DNA from: Thiohalocapsa sp. PB-PSB1
GTDB taxonomy: Bacteria > Pseudomonadota > Gammaproteobacteria > Chromatiales > Chromatiaceae
DNA length: 64,000 nt
Direction: 5' to 3'
NCBI GenBank assembly: GCA_016745215.1
Contig: CP050890.1
Span: 5,518,001-5,582,000, forward strand
Under the pieces are notes generated by a model that saw nothing but the letters and a program-made list of their open reading frames with translations, had not been told where the DNA came from and did no database searches. Shown in pieces: positions 26,073 through 35,582 of this stretch; the stretch's first letter is position 1, and each line of letters starts with the position of its first letter. The translations under genes and the position numbers were made by a program.

Positions 26073-28505
26073 ATGCAGAAGCTCTACGTGGTGCCAAACA
26101 CAGGATTGGCGATCTTCCGGGGTATCAAGGTCATGAGTGGCGCAAACAAGATCGGCACGCTCGATTACCTGCTTCGTCGCTATCTGGCTCAACATCGCCC
26201 GACCCAGCGCTCCGGGCTGCTCGATTGGTGTCTGCGCGATGACCGCAAAATCCTCGGTGATCCGAAAACAACGAGCACCAAAAGCGCCAAACCCAAACCA
26301 GGCCAAGGCAAGCATCCGACAGGCACAAAGCACATGACGCGCTGGCTTCCCATTGGAGAGGACCAAGTCGACCATCAGTGCTTTGTGCGCCCCTACAGAG
26401 AAGGCGATACCCTGCGTACCGACGTATGCATCGACACCAGTGATGCGAGCCCAACCCAGGGTGACTCCGGTTTTGTTCTCACCTTACGACTCCGCCGGGA
26501 ATGGTGGCGTCGAATGCTGCGACTGAAATCTCGGAACCTCCTCCTCGATCTTTGTGAGGTTGTCGTGCTGGGCGAAGGCGGCAGCCAGGGCGAGGCATCC
26601 TCCGTTGTTCCGGTCCGCGAATATCATGCCGCGCTGGACTTTGGCAACACATCATGCGCAATCGGATTGCAGAGCATTTTTGATGACGAGGACGAGCGAG
26701 TCGTGCCCCTCGAAGAATGGCTCGGCGCGGAACCTATGAACTTGCATGATGATGACGCAGATGGTTCTGCATTCGATGAAAGCGGGCTCGGGAATTTGGA
26801 TACGAACATCTCGATCCTTTCCGGCGGCGAGCCCGTTTGGGCCGCCATGGGCAGGGCCAGCCGGGATGTAAAGCGCGCCTTTCCGTCGATAACGCGGGTG
26901 TCCAATCCCAAGAAATACATCCGCTGCTACGAGAAGCGCGAACATGAACGCTACATCACGTTTCGAGGCATGGATGATTCAAGCCCCCGGGAGCCCATCA
27001 GCATCAGTGTTGGTATCGCCCTGAGACGGCTCCTGCAGCTCCTGTTCGAGTATGAGATGAGACCCTCCGAGGGCGAAAATCATCCTGGGTCGCTACCCCT
27101 GGTGCGTCGCATTCACGCCACATTCCCGCTGTTATGGAGGGAACAAGAACGTGAGCTATTCGCCACCAAGTTACGCCAGACCGTCGAGGAAGCGCTGCAA
27201 GATTTGGGCATGGAGCCGCCGTCCGTCGAGCTGGTTGCATCGGAACCCGAGGCGGTCGCCGCCTACTTTTTCAGCGAGCTGTCCCGCGGTCTGGATGCCG
27301 AAGGTCGTCGTTCTGTGCTCGGCTGCCTTCGCCTCGGTGATCCGAACACGGAAAAGCTCCGAGCGCTGTTCGTCGATCTCGGCGGCGGCACGACCGACAT
27401 TTCGCTGGTGGAATGCGATTTCGTCGAGGATGCAGGGAATACACGGCCGGCAACGCGGGTTTGCGCGTACGATCGCATCGGGCGCGCCGGGGATCGAGTA
27501 ACTCACCTGATGGTCGTGCGCCTGCTCGCATACCTTTTCGGACCGCAGGGCCGGATTCCAAACCTGGAGCTGCGAAGCCGAGCCAGTTCCGAGCTGACCG
27601 CCGACAACAAAAATCAGATCATCAGCATACTGCTGGATATCTGCGAGGTGCTCAAGAGGGAGCTGTCGACCAACGATGGGCAAGCCGTTTTGGACCCTCA
27701 ACAAGAGCCCTGGAAGCTCCGTCTGCAGCAGCTCCGGGAGGCGGGCTTATCGTTCCGTGACAAGCTCGATCAGAACTTCAAGATCGACTCCAGGGAACTG
27801 CTTGACAGCCTGGCGCAAGATACCCCGGCCGCTCGAATCCCCGGGCGCCAGGGGTTCGGCGATCTCTTCATGGCGCTCGGGAGCCTGCATGCGGAAGCCA
27901 TCAGCAGCGCCCAGCCAATCCATCTCTGTATTCTATCGGGGCGCACAAGCCGTTTGCACGGATTGGCGGATGCCATCAATCGCCATAGCGGCATCCCAAG
28001 GCACCGCATCTTTCGTATCGGAGAGCTGCTGCCTCAGGCCGGCGATGGTGCTGATAAGTTCTCCGTGGTGCGTGGAGCGCTGCGTTTTGCCAAGGGATCG
28101 GTGGTGCATTCGGATATGGAAGGCGGCGTGCAGCGGCTGTCATTCGACATCGGCCTGCGCTCGGAAGGTGCAAAAGGCTTGTCGCCGATCTGGGCACGGC
28201 AGGGAGAGATCCCGGGGCACTACGAATTTACCCTGGATCCGCTCAGCTATGCGGTGATTGCCGCAGGTGCGAGCGGGCGTAGGCCTTATGGGGTTGCCCG
28301 AGTGTATAATTCCAGCGCCCGACGCCAGCAGGTTCAGGTCGAGGCCATCGACGCCTACAGGTACCGGTTGATCGAGCCAAGCAACGGCGACGTCGAGCTT
28401 TCGCATCTGTTTCCGGGCGGCATTTACGGAGGCGACGACTTGGCGGACTCCGGCTCTATAGATCGTGAGGAAGGCCTGCATGGTTTCCTCGCTCAACTGA
28501 GGTGA
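26073..28505 (+). CDS. Hsp70/actin-fold ATPase of unknown function
   Basis: An 810-residue protein with the three nucleotide-binding signatures of the actin/Hsp70/sugar-kinase superfamily. Phosphate-1 is AALDFGNTSCAIGL (about 188-201), phosphate-2 is LFVDLGGGTTDISLVE (about 430-445), and the adenosine motif is LCILSGRTSRLHGLADAI (about 612-629). The first 185 residues and the last 150 are outside the fold and are not recognised. The length and extra domains exclude DnaK, MreB and the ParM type. The start is ATG 26073 behind GAGGAAAG, 5 bases after the previous stop. It probably forms an ATP-dependent complex with its operon partners. Its role is unknown. Confidence 0.65.
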   Translation: MQKLYVVPNTGLAIFRGIKVMSGANKIGTLDYLLRRYLAQHRPTQRSGLLDWCLRDDRKILGDPKTTSTKSAKPKPGQGKHPTGTKHMTRWLPIGEDQVDHQCFVRPYREGDTLRTDVCIDTSDASPTQGDSGFVLTLRLRREWWRRMLRLKSRNLLLDLCEVVVLGEGGSQGEASSVVPVREYHAALDFGNTSCAIGLQSIFDDEDERVVPLEEWLGAEPMNLHDDDADGSAFDESGLGNLDTNISILSGGEPVWAAMGRASRDVKRAFPSITRVSNPKKYIRCYEKREHERYITFRGMDDSSPREPISISVGIALRRLLQLLFEYEMRPSEGENHPGSLPLVRRIHATFPLLWREQERELFATKLRQTVEEALQDLGMEPPSVELVASEPEAVAAYFFSELSRGLDAEGRRSVLGCLRLGDPNTEKLRALFVDLGGGTTDISLVECDFVEDAGNTRPATRVCAYDRIGRAGDRVTHLMVVRLLAYLFGPQGRIPNLELRSRASSELTADNKNQIISILLDICEVLKRELSTNDGQAVLDPQQEPWKLRLQQLREAGLSFRDKLDQNFKIDSRELLDSLAQDTPAARIPGRQGFGDLFMALGSLHAEAISSAQPIHLCILSGRTSRLHGLADAINRHSGIPRHRIFRIGELLPQAGDGADKFSVVRGALRFAKGSVVHSDMEGGVQRLSFDIGLRSEGAKGLSPIWARQGEIPGHYEFTLDPLSYAVIAAGASGRRPYGVARVYNSSARRQQVQVEAIDAYRYRLIEPSNGDVELSHLFPGGIYGGDDLADSGSIDREEGLHGFLAQLR

Positions 28506-28515
28506 AAACCGCGTC

Positions 28516-28908
28516 ATGTGGACCGTTCGCATCGCCTTATTAGCGATTTTTGTCGTGCAGCTCGCGGTGCTTGCCGTGAGCCTGCAAAGTTATTCTGTGG
28601 TTTCGCACCGGCTCAATGAAGTCGAGCTTGTCCTGGATGAGCCGCGCACAACCGAGGCAGAGGCTAACCATCGAACGCAGGAGCTTGTTCGGGCTCTCGC
28701 GGACGCCGGGCGGCGCGTGGATGAACTTGAAGCCGATCTGCAGCGCTTCGAGCAGCAGCTCGGGAAGCTTGCGGTTCGGCTCCATGACCAGGTAGAGCCT
28801 GGAGCAGAACACTCTCCAGCTCCTGCTTCTGAGACAGCGGAACATGCCGATTCGATGACGCTCGGTGATGACGCGGCGCGTCAGGACAAGACGGGTCCAG
28901 CACCTTGA
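28516..28908 (+). CDS. Small membrane protein with coiled coil
   Basis: A 130-residue protein with an N-terminal membrane helix (about 4-26, VRIALLAIFVVQLAVLAVSL). A coiled coil follows at about 30-95, with heptad-like RRVDELEADLQRFEQQLGKL, and then an acidic, Pro/Ala-rich tail. It resembles structural adaptors that tether cytoplasmic or periplasmic complexes. Its stop overlaps the TTG start of the next gene (TTGA). No homologue was recognised. Confidence 0.6.
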   Translation: MWTVRIALLAIFVVQLAVLAVSLQSYSVVSHRLNEVELVLDEPRTTEAEANHRTQELVRALADAGRRVDELEADLQRFEQQLGKLAVRLHDQVEPGAEHSPAPASETAEHADSMTLGDDAARQDKTGPAP

Positions 28909-29456
28909 CTCTCGGCGTCATCGCTTTCAACCTCCTTTGCGTCCTGTTAATCGCATGGACAATGGTCTCATGTTGGAAGACAGACCGGGCTTGGTGGGTA
29001 CACGCAGCCAAAGGACTGGAACAGCGCGCCCTCCGCCGCTTTTTCAGACAGCAGCTTGCCGCCTTTGGAGAAGCTCAAGTGCCGCTGCTTCCGTTTCCGC
29101 ATGCCATTGTTGTTCATCTCTACCAACGGGGCGGCTGGGTATCCTATGATCCCGACGATTTGCGTGAATTCCTCGCCCAAGAACAGAACGACCAGTTGGC
29201 GACCACCTTACGCGTCATCGATGTCGCCTATCAAATCGCCGGGCAGCTCGATCGAGGCGCAGTACATCGGTTGTTGGCACAACTTCCAGACCAACAGGAG
29301 TTAGAGCTTTACCTGCCGCAACCAGGCGATGCCGTTCGCCGCGACATGATGGAAGCCGTCGGTCAGGGTTTTTATGTTCGGCGAGCGCTGCGACCGGGAT
29401 TTCGATATGCATCAGGGGAGATGCTCCGCCAGGCCACGGTGGAGGTGGATTCATGA
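28905..29456 (+). CDS. Small membrane-anchored protein, last gene of the VWA/ATPase operon
   Basis: A 183-residue protein that starts at TTG 28905, overlapping the previous stop. It has one N-terminal hydrophobic segment (about 5-24, VIAFNLLCVLLIAWTMVSCW) and a soluble domain of about 150 residues with no motif I recognise. The overlap with its neighbour implies co-translation, so it is a genuine member of the operon. Confidence 0.58.
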   Translation: MTLGVIAFNLLCVLLIAWTMVSCWKTDRAWWVHAAKGLEQRALRRFFRQQLAAFGEAQVPLLPFPHAIVVHLYQRGGWVSYDPDDLREFLAQEQNDQLATTLRVIDVAYQIAGQLDRGAVHRLLAQLPDQQELELYLPQPGDAVRRDMMEAVGQGFYVRRALRPGFRYASGEMLRQATVEVDS

Positions 29457-30096
29457 CGCATTCCTTGGCTGATCGAATGGAGACATTCTGTCTTTATATT
29501 TAGTCATAGGCCGTTGCAGCACCTTTCCATGCGTCATGCTTCATTGTTCTTGAAAGTCAAGCAGCTCAGGCGATTATCGGAGAGAAACAGACCAACTGGC
29601 GCCGGATTTTCGTTCGCCTGCGCGAAGCGGCAACCCGCCCATAGTCGCTGTATGAGGGGTTGCCGCAACGTCGATGCCGGACGAGAAGACAAACCAGAGT
29701 GACTCGAATCCGCGGAGAAGATGCGCGGCAGGCGAGCACGCGACCGCATCAGCAAAATGGAATGAAATTGTCCATGGCTCGAAACGGCACACTCATCGCG
29801 CCGGTGTCGGTGGCCATATTGCCAAGGCTTGGTCGTGGCGCTTACCAGGATACCTGTTATGCCTCCATCCAAATCGGGATCAAACTCGAAATCGCCCCAC
29901 TCGTCTCCGCGTATCGCTCCATCCTCTTGAACTTTCTTGAACTTGGTATTCGCCTCCCCCGCCGACTCGGCATTGCGACCATGCCATCGGGCTGTACCCT
30001 GCGCTTGCCTTTGGGCAATTGCCTAGTGCAGCGGTGCGAATGTCCCGCTACCGTTTCTGCTGTTTGTCGTTGTCTTGAGATTTCGACAGCCTATCT
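29457..30096. other. 640-base interval; dispersed repeat, no gene
   Basis: After the operon there is no credible gene up to the repeat array. The interval contains copy 2 of the dispersed repeat (29565-29664). Open frames here are short and unrelated to known families. No obvious hairpin plus T-run was seen. Confidence 0.45.
29565..29664 (+). repeat. Dispersed ~100-bp repeat, copy 2
   Basis: Matches the complement of 2553-2652, including CTCAGGCGATT, CAACTGGCGCCGGATT and the perfect block GCGAAGCGGCAACCCGCCCA. It differs at scattered positions and by a few bases of indel. Confidence 0.7.
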
Positions 30097-31130
30097 ACAA
30101 GCTAACGGCTACGGCCGACGTAGGAGCCCGCTTGCGGGCGAACAAACCGCGATGCCGGCAGATCGGACGCAAGGTACAGGGCCTTGCCGATAGAGCAGGA
30201 AAGGGTAACGGGACATCCGCACCGCTGCACTAGCACGATAAAACATGCCACTAAGCGCGAAGCTCGATCTTTGTCGGGTAGCCGGCACATCGCCCGCAAG
30301 CGGGCTCCTACAAGCTAACGGCTACGGCCGACGTAGGAGCCCGCTTGCGGGCGAACAGGCCGCGATGCCGGCAGGTCGGACGCAAGGTACAGGGCCTTGC
30401 CGATAGAGCAGGAAAGGGTAAGGGTAACGGGACATCCGCACCGCTGCACTAACCCAATAAAATATGCCACTAAGCGCGAAGCTCGATCTTTGCCGTGTAG
30501 CCGGCACATCGCCCGCAAGCGGGCTCCTACAAGCTAACGGCTACGGCCGACGTAGGAGCCCGCTTGCGGGCGAACAGGCCGCGATGCCAGCAGATCGGAA
30601 GCAAGGTATACGGCCTTGCCGATAGAGCAGGAAAGGGTAACGGGACATCCGCACCGCTGCACTAACCCAATAAAATATGCCACTAAGCGCGAAGCTCGAT
30701 CTTTGCCGTGTAGCCGGCACATCGCCCGCAAGCGGGCTCCTACAAGCTAACGGCTACGGCCGACGTAGGAGCCCGCTTGCGGGCGAACAAACCGCGATGC
30801 CGGCAGATCGGAAGCAAGGTACAGGGCCTTGCCGATAGAGCAGGAAAGGGTAACGGGACATCCGCACCGCTGCACTAACCCAATAAAATATGCCACTAAG
30901 CGCGAAGCTCGATCTTTGTCGGGTAGCCGGCACATCGCCCGCAAGCGGGCTCCTACAAGCTAACGGCTACGGCCGACGTAGGAGCCCGCTTGCGGGCGAA
31001 CAGGCCGCGATGCCGGCAGATCGGAAGCAAGGTATACGGCCTTGCCGATAGAGCAGGAAAGGGTAACGGGACATCCGCACCGCTGCACTAACCCAATAAA
31101 ACATGCCACTAAGCGCGAAGCTCGATCTTT
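30097..31130. repeat. Tandem array of 213-bp REP-bearing units, left arm (units 1-5)
   Basis: Units begin with acaagctaac at 30097, 30310, 30529, 30742 and 30955. Lengths are 213, 219, 213 and 213 bases, and the fifth is cut at 31130 by the IS21 element. Unit 2 has a 6-base insertion in its gggtaa run. Each junction carries a REP word GTAGGAGCCCGCTTGCGGGC facing its own complement across a 21-base spacer, so each junction can form a long hairpin. The bodies are nearly identical. The word is close to known gammaproteobacterial REP sequences. The 65-codon frame on the minus strand of each unit is a by-product. Confidence 0.92.
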
Positions 31131-31362
31131 ATCCGATGTCAATTATCTTGTCCGGTCAGCGACAACTATCTTGGCCGGTTAGTTGTCGCTGTTCTTTGGG
31201 GTGGGAGCCTCCTGTGTTGTGGGGTGGTTTGGGGCGCCCCTGGCGGGTCCGAGCACGGGAAGGAGCCCGAAGGGCGACTGGACGTGCTCGGACCCGCCAG
31301 GGGCGCGGCGCCGCGCCGTGGGGTTGTCGTCGCGCGCCGTGCGGGCGCGCTCGCGACGACGA

Positions 31363-32223
31363 TTACTCGGCCTCGGGGTTGATGGCCGACGCGCGCGGTT
31401 CGTTACGCCGCGCGCTGTCAGCGCTGCTTGTCGTCGACCTGTTCGCTGGCGCCGGATATGCGCTCGCTGGCTCGCTGCCGCGCTGGCCGAGGGCGTGCTT
31501 GCGCCGGTAGCTATCGCTGACGATCTCGATGATGCTCGCGTGATGGACCAGGCGGTCGACGGCGGCCACCGTCATCATCTGGTCGGGGAAGATCTGATCC
31601 CAGTCGGCGAACGCCTGGTTGGAGGTGATGATCAGGCTGGCGCGCTCGTAGCGATGGGCGATGAGTTCGAACAGCACCTGTGTTTCCTGTTGGCTTTTCT
31701 TGACGTAGCCGAAATCGTCCAAGATCAGTAGCGGGTACTTGTCGAGCTTGTGCAACGCGTCTTCCAGGCGCAGTTGCTCGCGGGCGAGTTGCAACTGCTG
31801 CACCAACGCGGTGGTGTTGGCGTAGCGCACGCGCACGTTGCGCTCGGTGAGCGCATGGCCGATGGCGGCGGCCAGGTGGGTCTTGCCGACGCCGCTGGCA
31901 CCGAACAGCAGCAGGTTGCGCGCTTGGCGGGTCCAGTCGCTGGAGCCGGCCAGGGCCTGGATCTGCGCGCGGGTCGCCTCTGGCAGTTCGGCGAAATCGA
32001 AGCTGGCCAGGCTTTTGCCCGGGGGCAACTGGGATTCCTTGCTGTAACGCGAAATGCGTCGGCTGTGACGATCGGCCAGCTCTTGCTCGCATCGCGCACT
32101 GAGGTAGCGCGCGCCGTCCCAGCCGTTGCGCTCGGCTGTCTCGAGCTGCGTCTGCCAGTGGCGGGCGATGCTGGTGAGGTTCAGTTGCTTGAGCATCAGC
32201 GCTAATGTGGCGGTCTGGACCAT
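31363..32223 (-). CDS. istB: IS21 helper ATPase IstB
   Basis: A 286-residue AAA+ ATPase that assists the IS21 transposase. Walker A is FGASGVGKTHLAAAIGHAL (about 108-126), Walker B is LLILDDFGYVKKSQQE, and sensor motif LIITSNQAF follows. The C-terminal DRLVHHASIIEIVSDSYR is typical of IstB. I start it at ATG 32221-32223, one base after the istA stop; a longer frame would overlap istA. The last 40 residues are a low-complexity Ala/Ser/Arg tail. Confidence 0.94.
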   Translation of the reverse strand: MVQTATLALMLKQLNLTSIARHWQTQLETAERNGWDGARYLSARCEQELADRHSRRISRYSKESQLPPGKSLASFDFAELPEATRAQIQALAGSSDWTRQARNLLLFGASGVGKTHLAAAIGHALTERNVRVRYANTTALVQQLQLAREQLRLEDALHKLDKYPLLILDDFGYVKKSQQETQVLFELIAHRYERASLIITSNQAFADWDQIFPDQMMTVAAVDRLVHHASIIEIVSDSYRRKHALGQRGSEPASAYPAPANRSTTSSADSARRNEPRASAINPEAE

Positions 32224-32224
32224 G

Positions 32225-33760
32225 TCAGTGCAGCTCCATGGATTGGCCCTGCGCGGGCAACAGGTGGTCGTAGCTCGCAAGCGCGTGCTGGGTACTGGGC
32301 CGGTCGCGCAGCTCAGCCTGCTGTGTGGCTGCGTCGCGGGCGTCGAAACGGCTTTCCAGCGCCGTCAGCGTGGGCACGCTACCCGCGGCGATGCGCTCGA
32401 GCAGATACGCGCCCAGCGCCTGCTCACAGTCGGCGCGCGCGGCCAGGGCGAGGATGCCGACGATGCGTTTGCATGCCGCGCGTGCTTCTAGGTGGCTGTC
32501 CAGATGCTGCCAGATCGCGCGGTAGGTGGCGTTGGGCAGCAGGTCGTCGCGCAGCTGCGAGTAGCGAAAGGCCTGCGGCTTGCGTGCCAGCACGCCGATG
32601 AGGTGGCGGTAGTCGATGCGCCGTGCCCGCTCGTGGTTGACGCTGTACACCCGCGGCAGCGTGAGCGCCAAGGTGGCGCCGACGTACGCCTCGATGCGGT
32701 CGTCGAAGAGATGCAGGCGTAGCCGCTCGCCGACCAGGCGTGCGGGCACGCTGTAGAGCACGCGCTTGACATCAATGGTGGCGAAGGTGGTGACCACGAC
32801 CACCTGCTCGCTGTAGTCGCCGGTGCGCCGCCGTGGTAGGGCTTGCAGCTGCGCGCGCTCAATGGCGAGCGCCTCGCTGCAACGCCGGTTGAAACGCACC
32901 AGCAGCGCGTCGAGCCACTCTCGGTAGTCCTGCAAGCTGGCGAAATCGGCCGAGTCACGCAGCAACAACGCCTGCCCAATGCGCCGCTTGATGTGCCCGT
33001 GCGGCGATTCCACGGCGCCGTTCTCGTGACTGACGCCACGGTTGTTGCGCGTGGCCGTCATGCCGTAATGCGCGCAGAGCTGCGTGTAGCGCTCGGTGAG
33101 GTCCGCTTGTGCTTCGCTGCTGAGGTTCTTGTAGGCCGCCGAGAGGCTGTCGGTGCGGTGCTCCAACGGTGCCCCACCAAGCCGCCACAGCGCCTCCTGT
33201 AGCCCTTCGGCCAGCGCACTGTAGGATTCCCCTCCAAGCACGACCTTGACGTGGCTCCAGCCGCTGTAGGCGAGGCGAAAGTGGTACAGCCGGTGGTCCA
33301 GCTCCTCGCCAGCGATCGTCACGACCAGCCCTTTGAGTTCGGTGAAATCCCATAACCCCTGCCGACCTGGTTCCTGCACCTGGCGGAACATCACCTCCTT
33401 GTCCGCTCCGTGCAGCGCCTTCCACGCCTTCACCCGACGCTGGAAGGTGCGCTTCTTGCCGTTGCCGTACTCTCCCGGATGGCGTTCCTGCAAGTCTTCA
33501 AACAGGGTCGTCGCATCCAGGCGCGGCTGGCGCTCCAGACGACTGACGATCTCCTCCTCCCAGACCCCTGCAAACGGGTCCGCGCGCGTTCGCCAGTGCC
33601 GCTCCTTGCGCTGTAATACGCCAACCTCCCCGTGTTCGATCCGCCGTGCACTGCGCTCGGATACGCCCGTCTTGGCACTCGCCTGCGCCTGCGTGCGACT
33701 TTGCTTTCTGTTGCTCATGTAGAACTTGACCTGCTCAATGGTGATCCGCTTGCCTGACAT
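32225..33760 (-). CDS. istA: IS21 transposase IstA
   Basis: A 511-residue DDE transposase. The N-terminal helix-turn-helix region is at about 8-45 (IEQVKFYMSN, then AKTGVSERSARRIEHG). The integrase core has the acidic triad in WDFTELKG (about 138), HRTDSLSAA (about 202) and HENGAVESPHGHIKRRI (E at about 250). The C-terminal beta-barrel region includes VVVVTTFATIDVKRVLYSVP. The gene is intact and closely coupled to istB. Confidence 0.94.
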   Translation of the reverse strand: MSGKRITIEQVKFYMSNRKQSRTQAQASAKTGVSERSARRIEHGEVGVLQRKERHWRTRADPFAGVWEEEIVSRLERQPRLDATTLFEDLQERHPGEYGNGKKRTFQRRVKAWKALHGADKEVMFRQVQEPGRQGLWDFTELKGLVVTIAGEELDHRLYHFRLAYSGWSHVKVVLGGESYSALAEGLQEALWRLGGAPLEHRTDSLSAAYKNLSSEAQADLTERYTQLCAHYGMTATRNNRGVSHENGAVESPHGHIKRRIGQALLLRDSADFASLQDYREWLDALLVRFNRRCSEALAIERAQLQALPRRRTGDYSEQVVVVTTFATIDVKRVLYSVPARLVGERLRLHLFDDRIEAYVGATLALTLPRVYSVNHERARRIDYRHLIGVLARKPQAFRYSQLRDDLLPNATYRAIWQHLDSHLEARAACKRIVGILALAARADCEQALGAYLLERIAAGSVPTLTALESRFDARDAATQQAELRDRPSTQHALASYDHLLPAQGQSMELH

Positions 33761-33863
33761 TCACGCGCCGTTTGGTTGCGAAAATGCCAGCTACCTTAGC
33801 CTCTAAAATCGGCCAAGTTAGTTGTCGTCGACCGGCCAAGTTAATTGTCACCTAACAATCTTT

Positions 33864-35031
33864 GTCGGGTAGCCGGCACATCGCCCGCAAGCGGGCTCCT
33901 ACAAGCTAACGGCTACGGCCGACGTAGGAGCCCGCTTGCGGGCGAACAGGCCGCGATGCCGGCAGATCGGACGCAAGGTACAGGGCCTTGCCGATAGAGC
34001 AGGAAAGGGTAACGGGACATCCGCACCGCTGAACTAACACAATAAAACATGCCACTAAGCGCGCAGCTCGATCCTTGCCGTGTAGCCGGCACATCGCCCG
34101 CAAGCGGGCTCCTACAAGCTAACGGCTACGGCCGACGTAGGAGCCCGCTTGCGGGCGAACAAACCGCGATGCCGGCAGATCGGAAGCAAGGTACAGGGCC
34201 TTGCCGATAGAGCAGGAAAGGGTAACGGGACATCCGCACCGCTGCACTAACCCAATAAAATATGCCACTAAGCGCGAAGCTCGATCTTTGTCGGGTAGCC
34301 GGCACATCGCCCGCAAGCGGGCTCCTACAAGCTAACGGCTACGGCCGACGTAGGAGCCCGCTTGCGGGCGAACAGGCCGCGATGCCGGCAGATCGGACGC
34401 AAGGTACAGGGCCTTGCCGATAGAGCAGGAAAGGGTAACGGGGAAAGGGTAACGGGACATCCGCACCGCTGAACTAACACAATAAAACATGCCACTAAGC
34501 GCGAAGCTCGATCCTTGCCGTGTAGCCGGCACATCGCCCGCAAGCGGGCTCCTACAAGCTAACGGGTACGGCCGACGTAGGAGCCCGCTTGCGGGCGAAC
34601 AGGCCGCGATGCCGGCAGATCGGAAGCAAGGTATACGGCCTTGCCGATAGAGCAGGAGAGGGTAACGGGACATCCGCACCGCTGCACTAACCCAATAAAA
34701 TATGCCACTAAGCGCGAAGCTCGATCTTTGTCGGGTAGCCGGCAGATCGGAAGCAAGGTATACGGCCTTGCCGATAGAGCAGGAAAGGGTAACGGGACAT
34801 CCGCGCCGCTGAACTAACACAATAAAACATGCCACTAAGCGCGAAGCTCGATCCTTGCCGGGTAGCCGGCACATCGCCCGCAAGCGGGCTCCTACAAGCT
34901 AACGGCTACGGCCGACGTAGGAGCCCGCTTGCGGGCGAACAGGCCGCGATGCCGGCAGATCGGAAGCAAGGTATAGGGCCTTGCCGATAGAGCAGGAAAG
35001 GGTCGCGGGACATCCGCACCGCTGCACTAGC
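33864..35031. repeat. Tandem array of 213-bp REP-bearing units, right arm (end of unit 5, units 6-11)
   Basis: After the IS the last 37 bases of unit 5 lead into units starting at 33901, 34114, 34327, 34554 and 34894. Unit 8 is 227 bases long through a 14-base duplication of gggaaagggtaacg. Unit 9 is truncated at about 34742, where gccggca is joined straight to gatcggaagc; this deletes one REP pair by recombination between two gccggca words. A 5'-truncated unit 10 therefore runs from about 34743 to 34893. The final unit ends at about 35031. Confidence 0.9.
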
Positions 35032-35582
35032 CCGTCTTCGCCTATTCAGCCGAAATTGCAGCGTAATCTATTGATCCGTCGTCTCCGGACCCGAATGGTC
35101 GGCACTACAGGTCGTCTCGCCAACTCGCCAGGATCGTTGCTGCGGTGCTCTTTTTCCGCCAGTTTCGCGGTTCGAGACGCTTAGTGCAACGGGTAAGGTC
35201 GGCACTACAGCGGGTTTCGGCACTCGCCCGCCAATAAAAACAACGCGTTGAGCGTCTCATGAGGCCCAGAATCAAGAAATTCCGGGTCGAACAGTCGAAG
35301 TCGGGCTAGAAACACTCTTTCGAGCGTGCTGGCTATGCCCCCTCAGAGGCATCGTTTGCTCATGCGAACCTCTCGATATCTCAGGGCGCCGCTCAGGGCA
35401 CCGGGCGCGCCGTTGCGGCAGGTTCGCGGACGCTGTCAGGCCGCCGTTCGCGCCTTCCCCCAACGATTTCCGCCCCGACGAACGTCTTTGCGCCCTTGCC
35501 CGAAGCCTCGCTCCGATGGTACCTTGGCCATCGTACAGCCTGTAATGTGGTTGAATCGCCTATGCTTAGGTGCTACCCGGGA
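35032..35582. other. 551-base interval without a recognisable gene
   Basis: Between the repeat array and the AAA ATPase gene. It contains two copies of the short word ggtcggcactacag (35098 and 35198 area) but no gene I can support. The promoter of the ATPase/DUF4276 pair should lie here. Confidence 0.4.

Larger units (their letters stand above)
31131..33857 (-). mobile_element. IS21-family insertion sequence inside repeat unit 5
   Basis: About 2.73 kb carrying istA and istB. The ends hold imperfect inverted repeats: TGTCAATTATCTTG at 31137 against the complement TGACAATTAACTTG ending at 33850. Further internal repeats (GACAACTATCTTGGCCG and GACAACTAACTTGGCCG) are of the multiple type found in IS21. 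The sequence atcttt occurs at 31125-31130 and 33858-33863. Removing the element with one atcttt joins 176 and 37 bases into exactly one 213-bp unit, which fixes the insertion site and a 6-bp target duplication. Confidence 0.9.

Noticed and set aside
24112..28505. Naming the two ATPase genes srfC and srfB
   Set aside because: Only the general fold types match. I see no sequence motif specific to those proteins.
29660..30193. 177-codon open frame before the repeat array
   Set aside because: It runs into the first repeat unit, has no recognisable motif and no plausible ribosome-binding site.
30102..34756. Conserved 65-codon frame on the minus strand of each 213-bp unit
   Set aside because: The similarity comes from DNA-level unit identity. 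The frame crosses REP palindromes and is broken or shifted by the indels in some units, so it is not under coding selection.
30097..35031. CRISPR array
   Set aside because: The repeats are 213 bp with no unique spacers, and no cas genes are near. The structure is that of tandem REP/BIME units.
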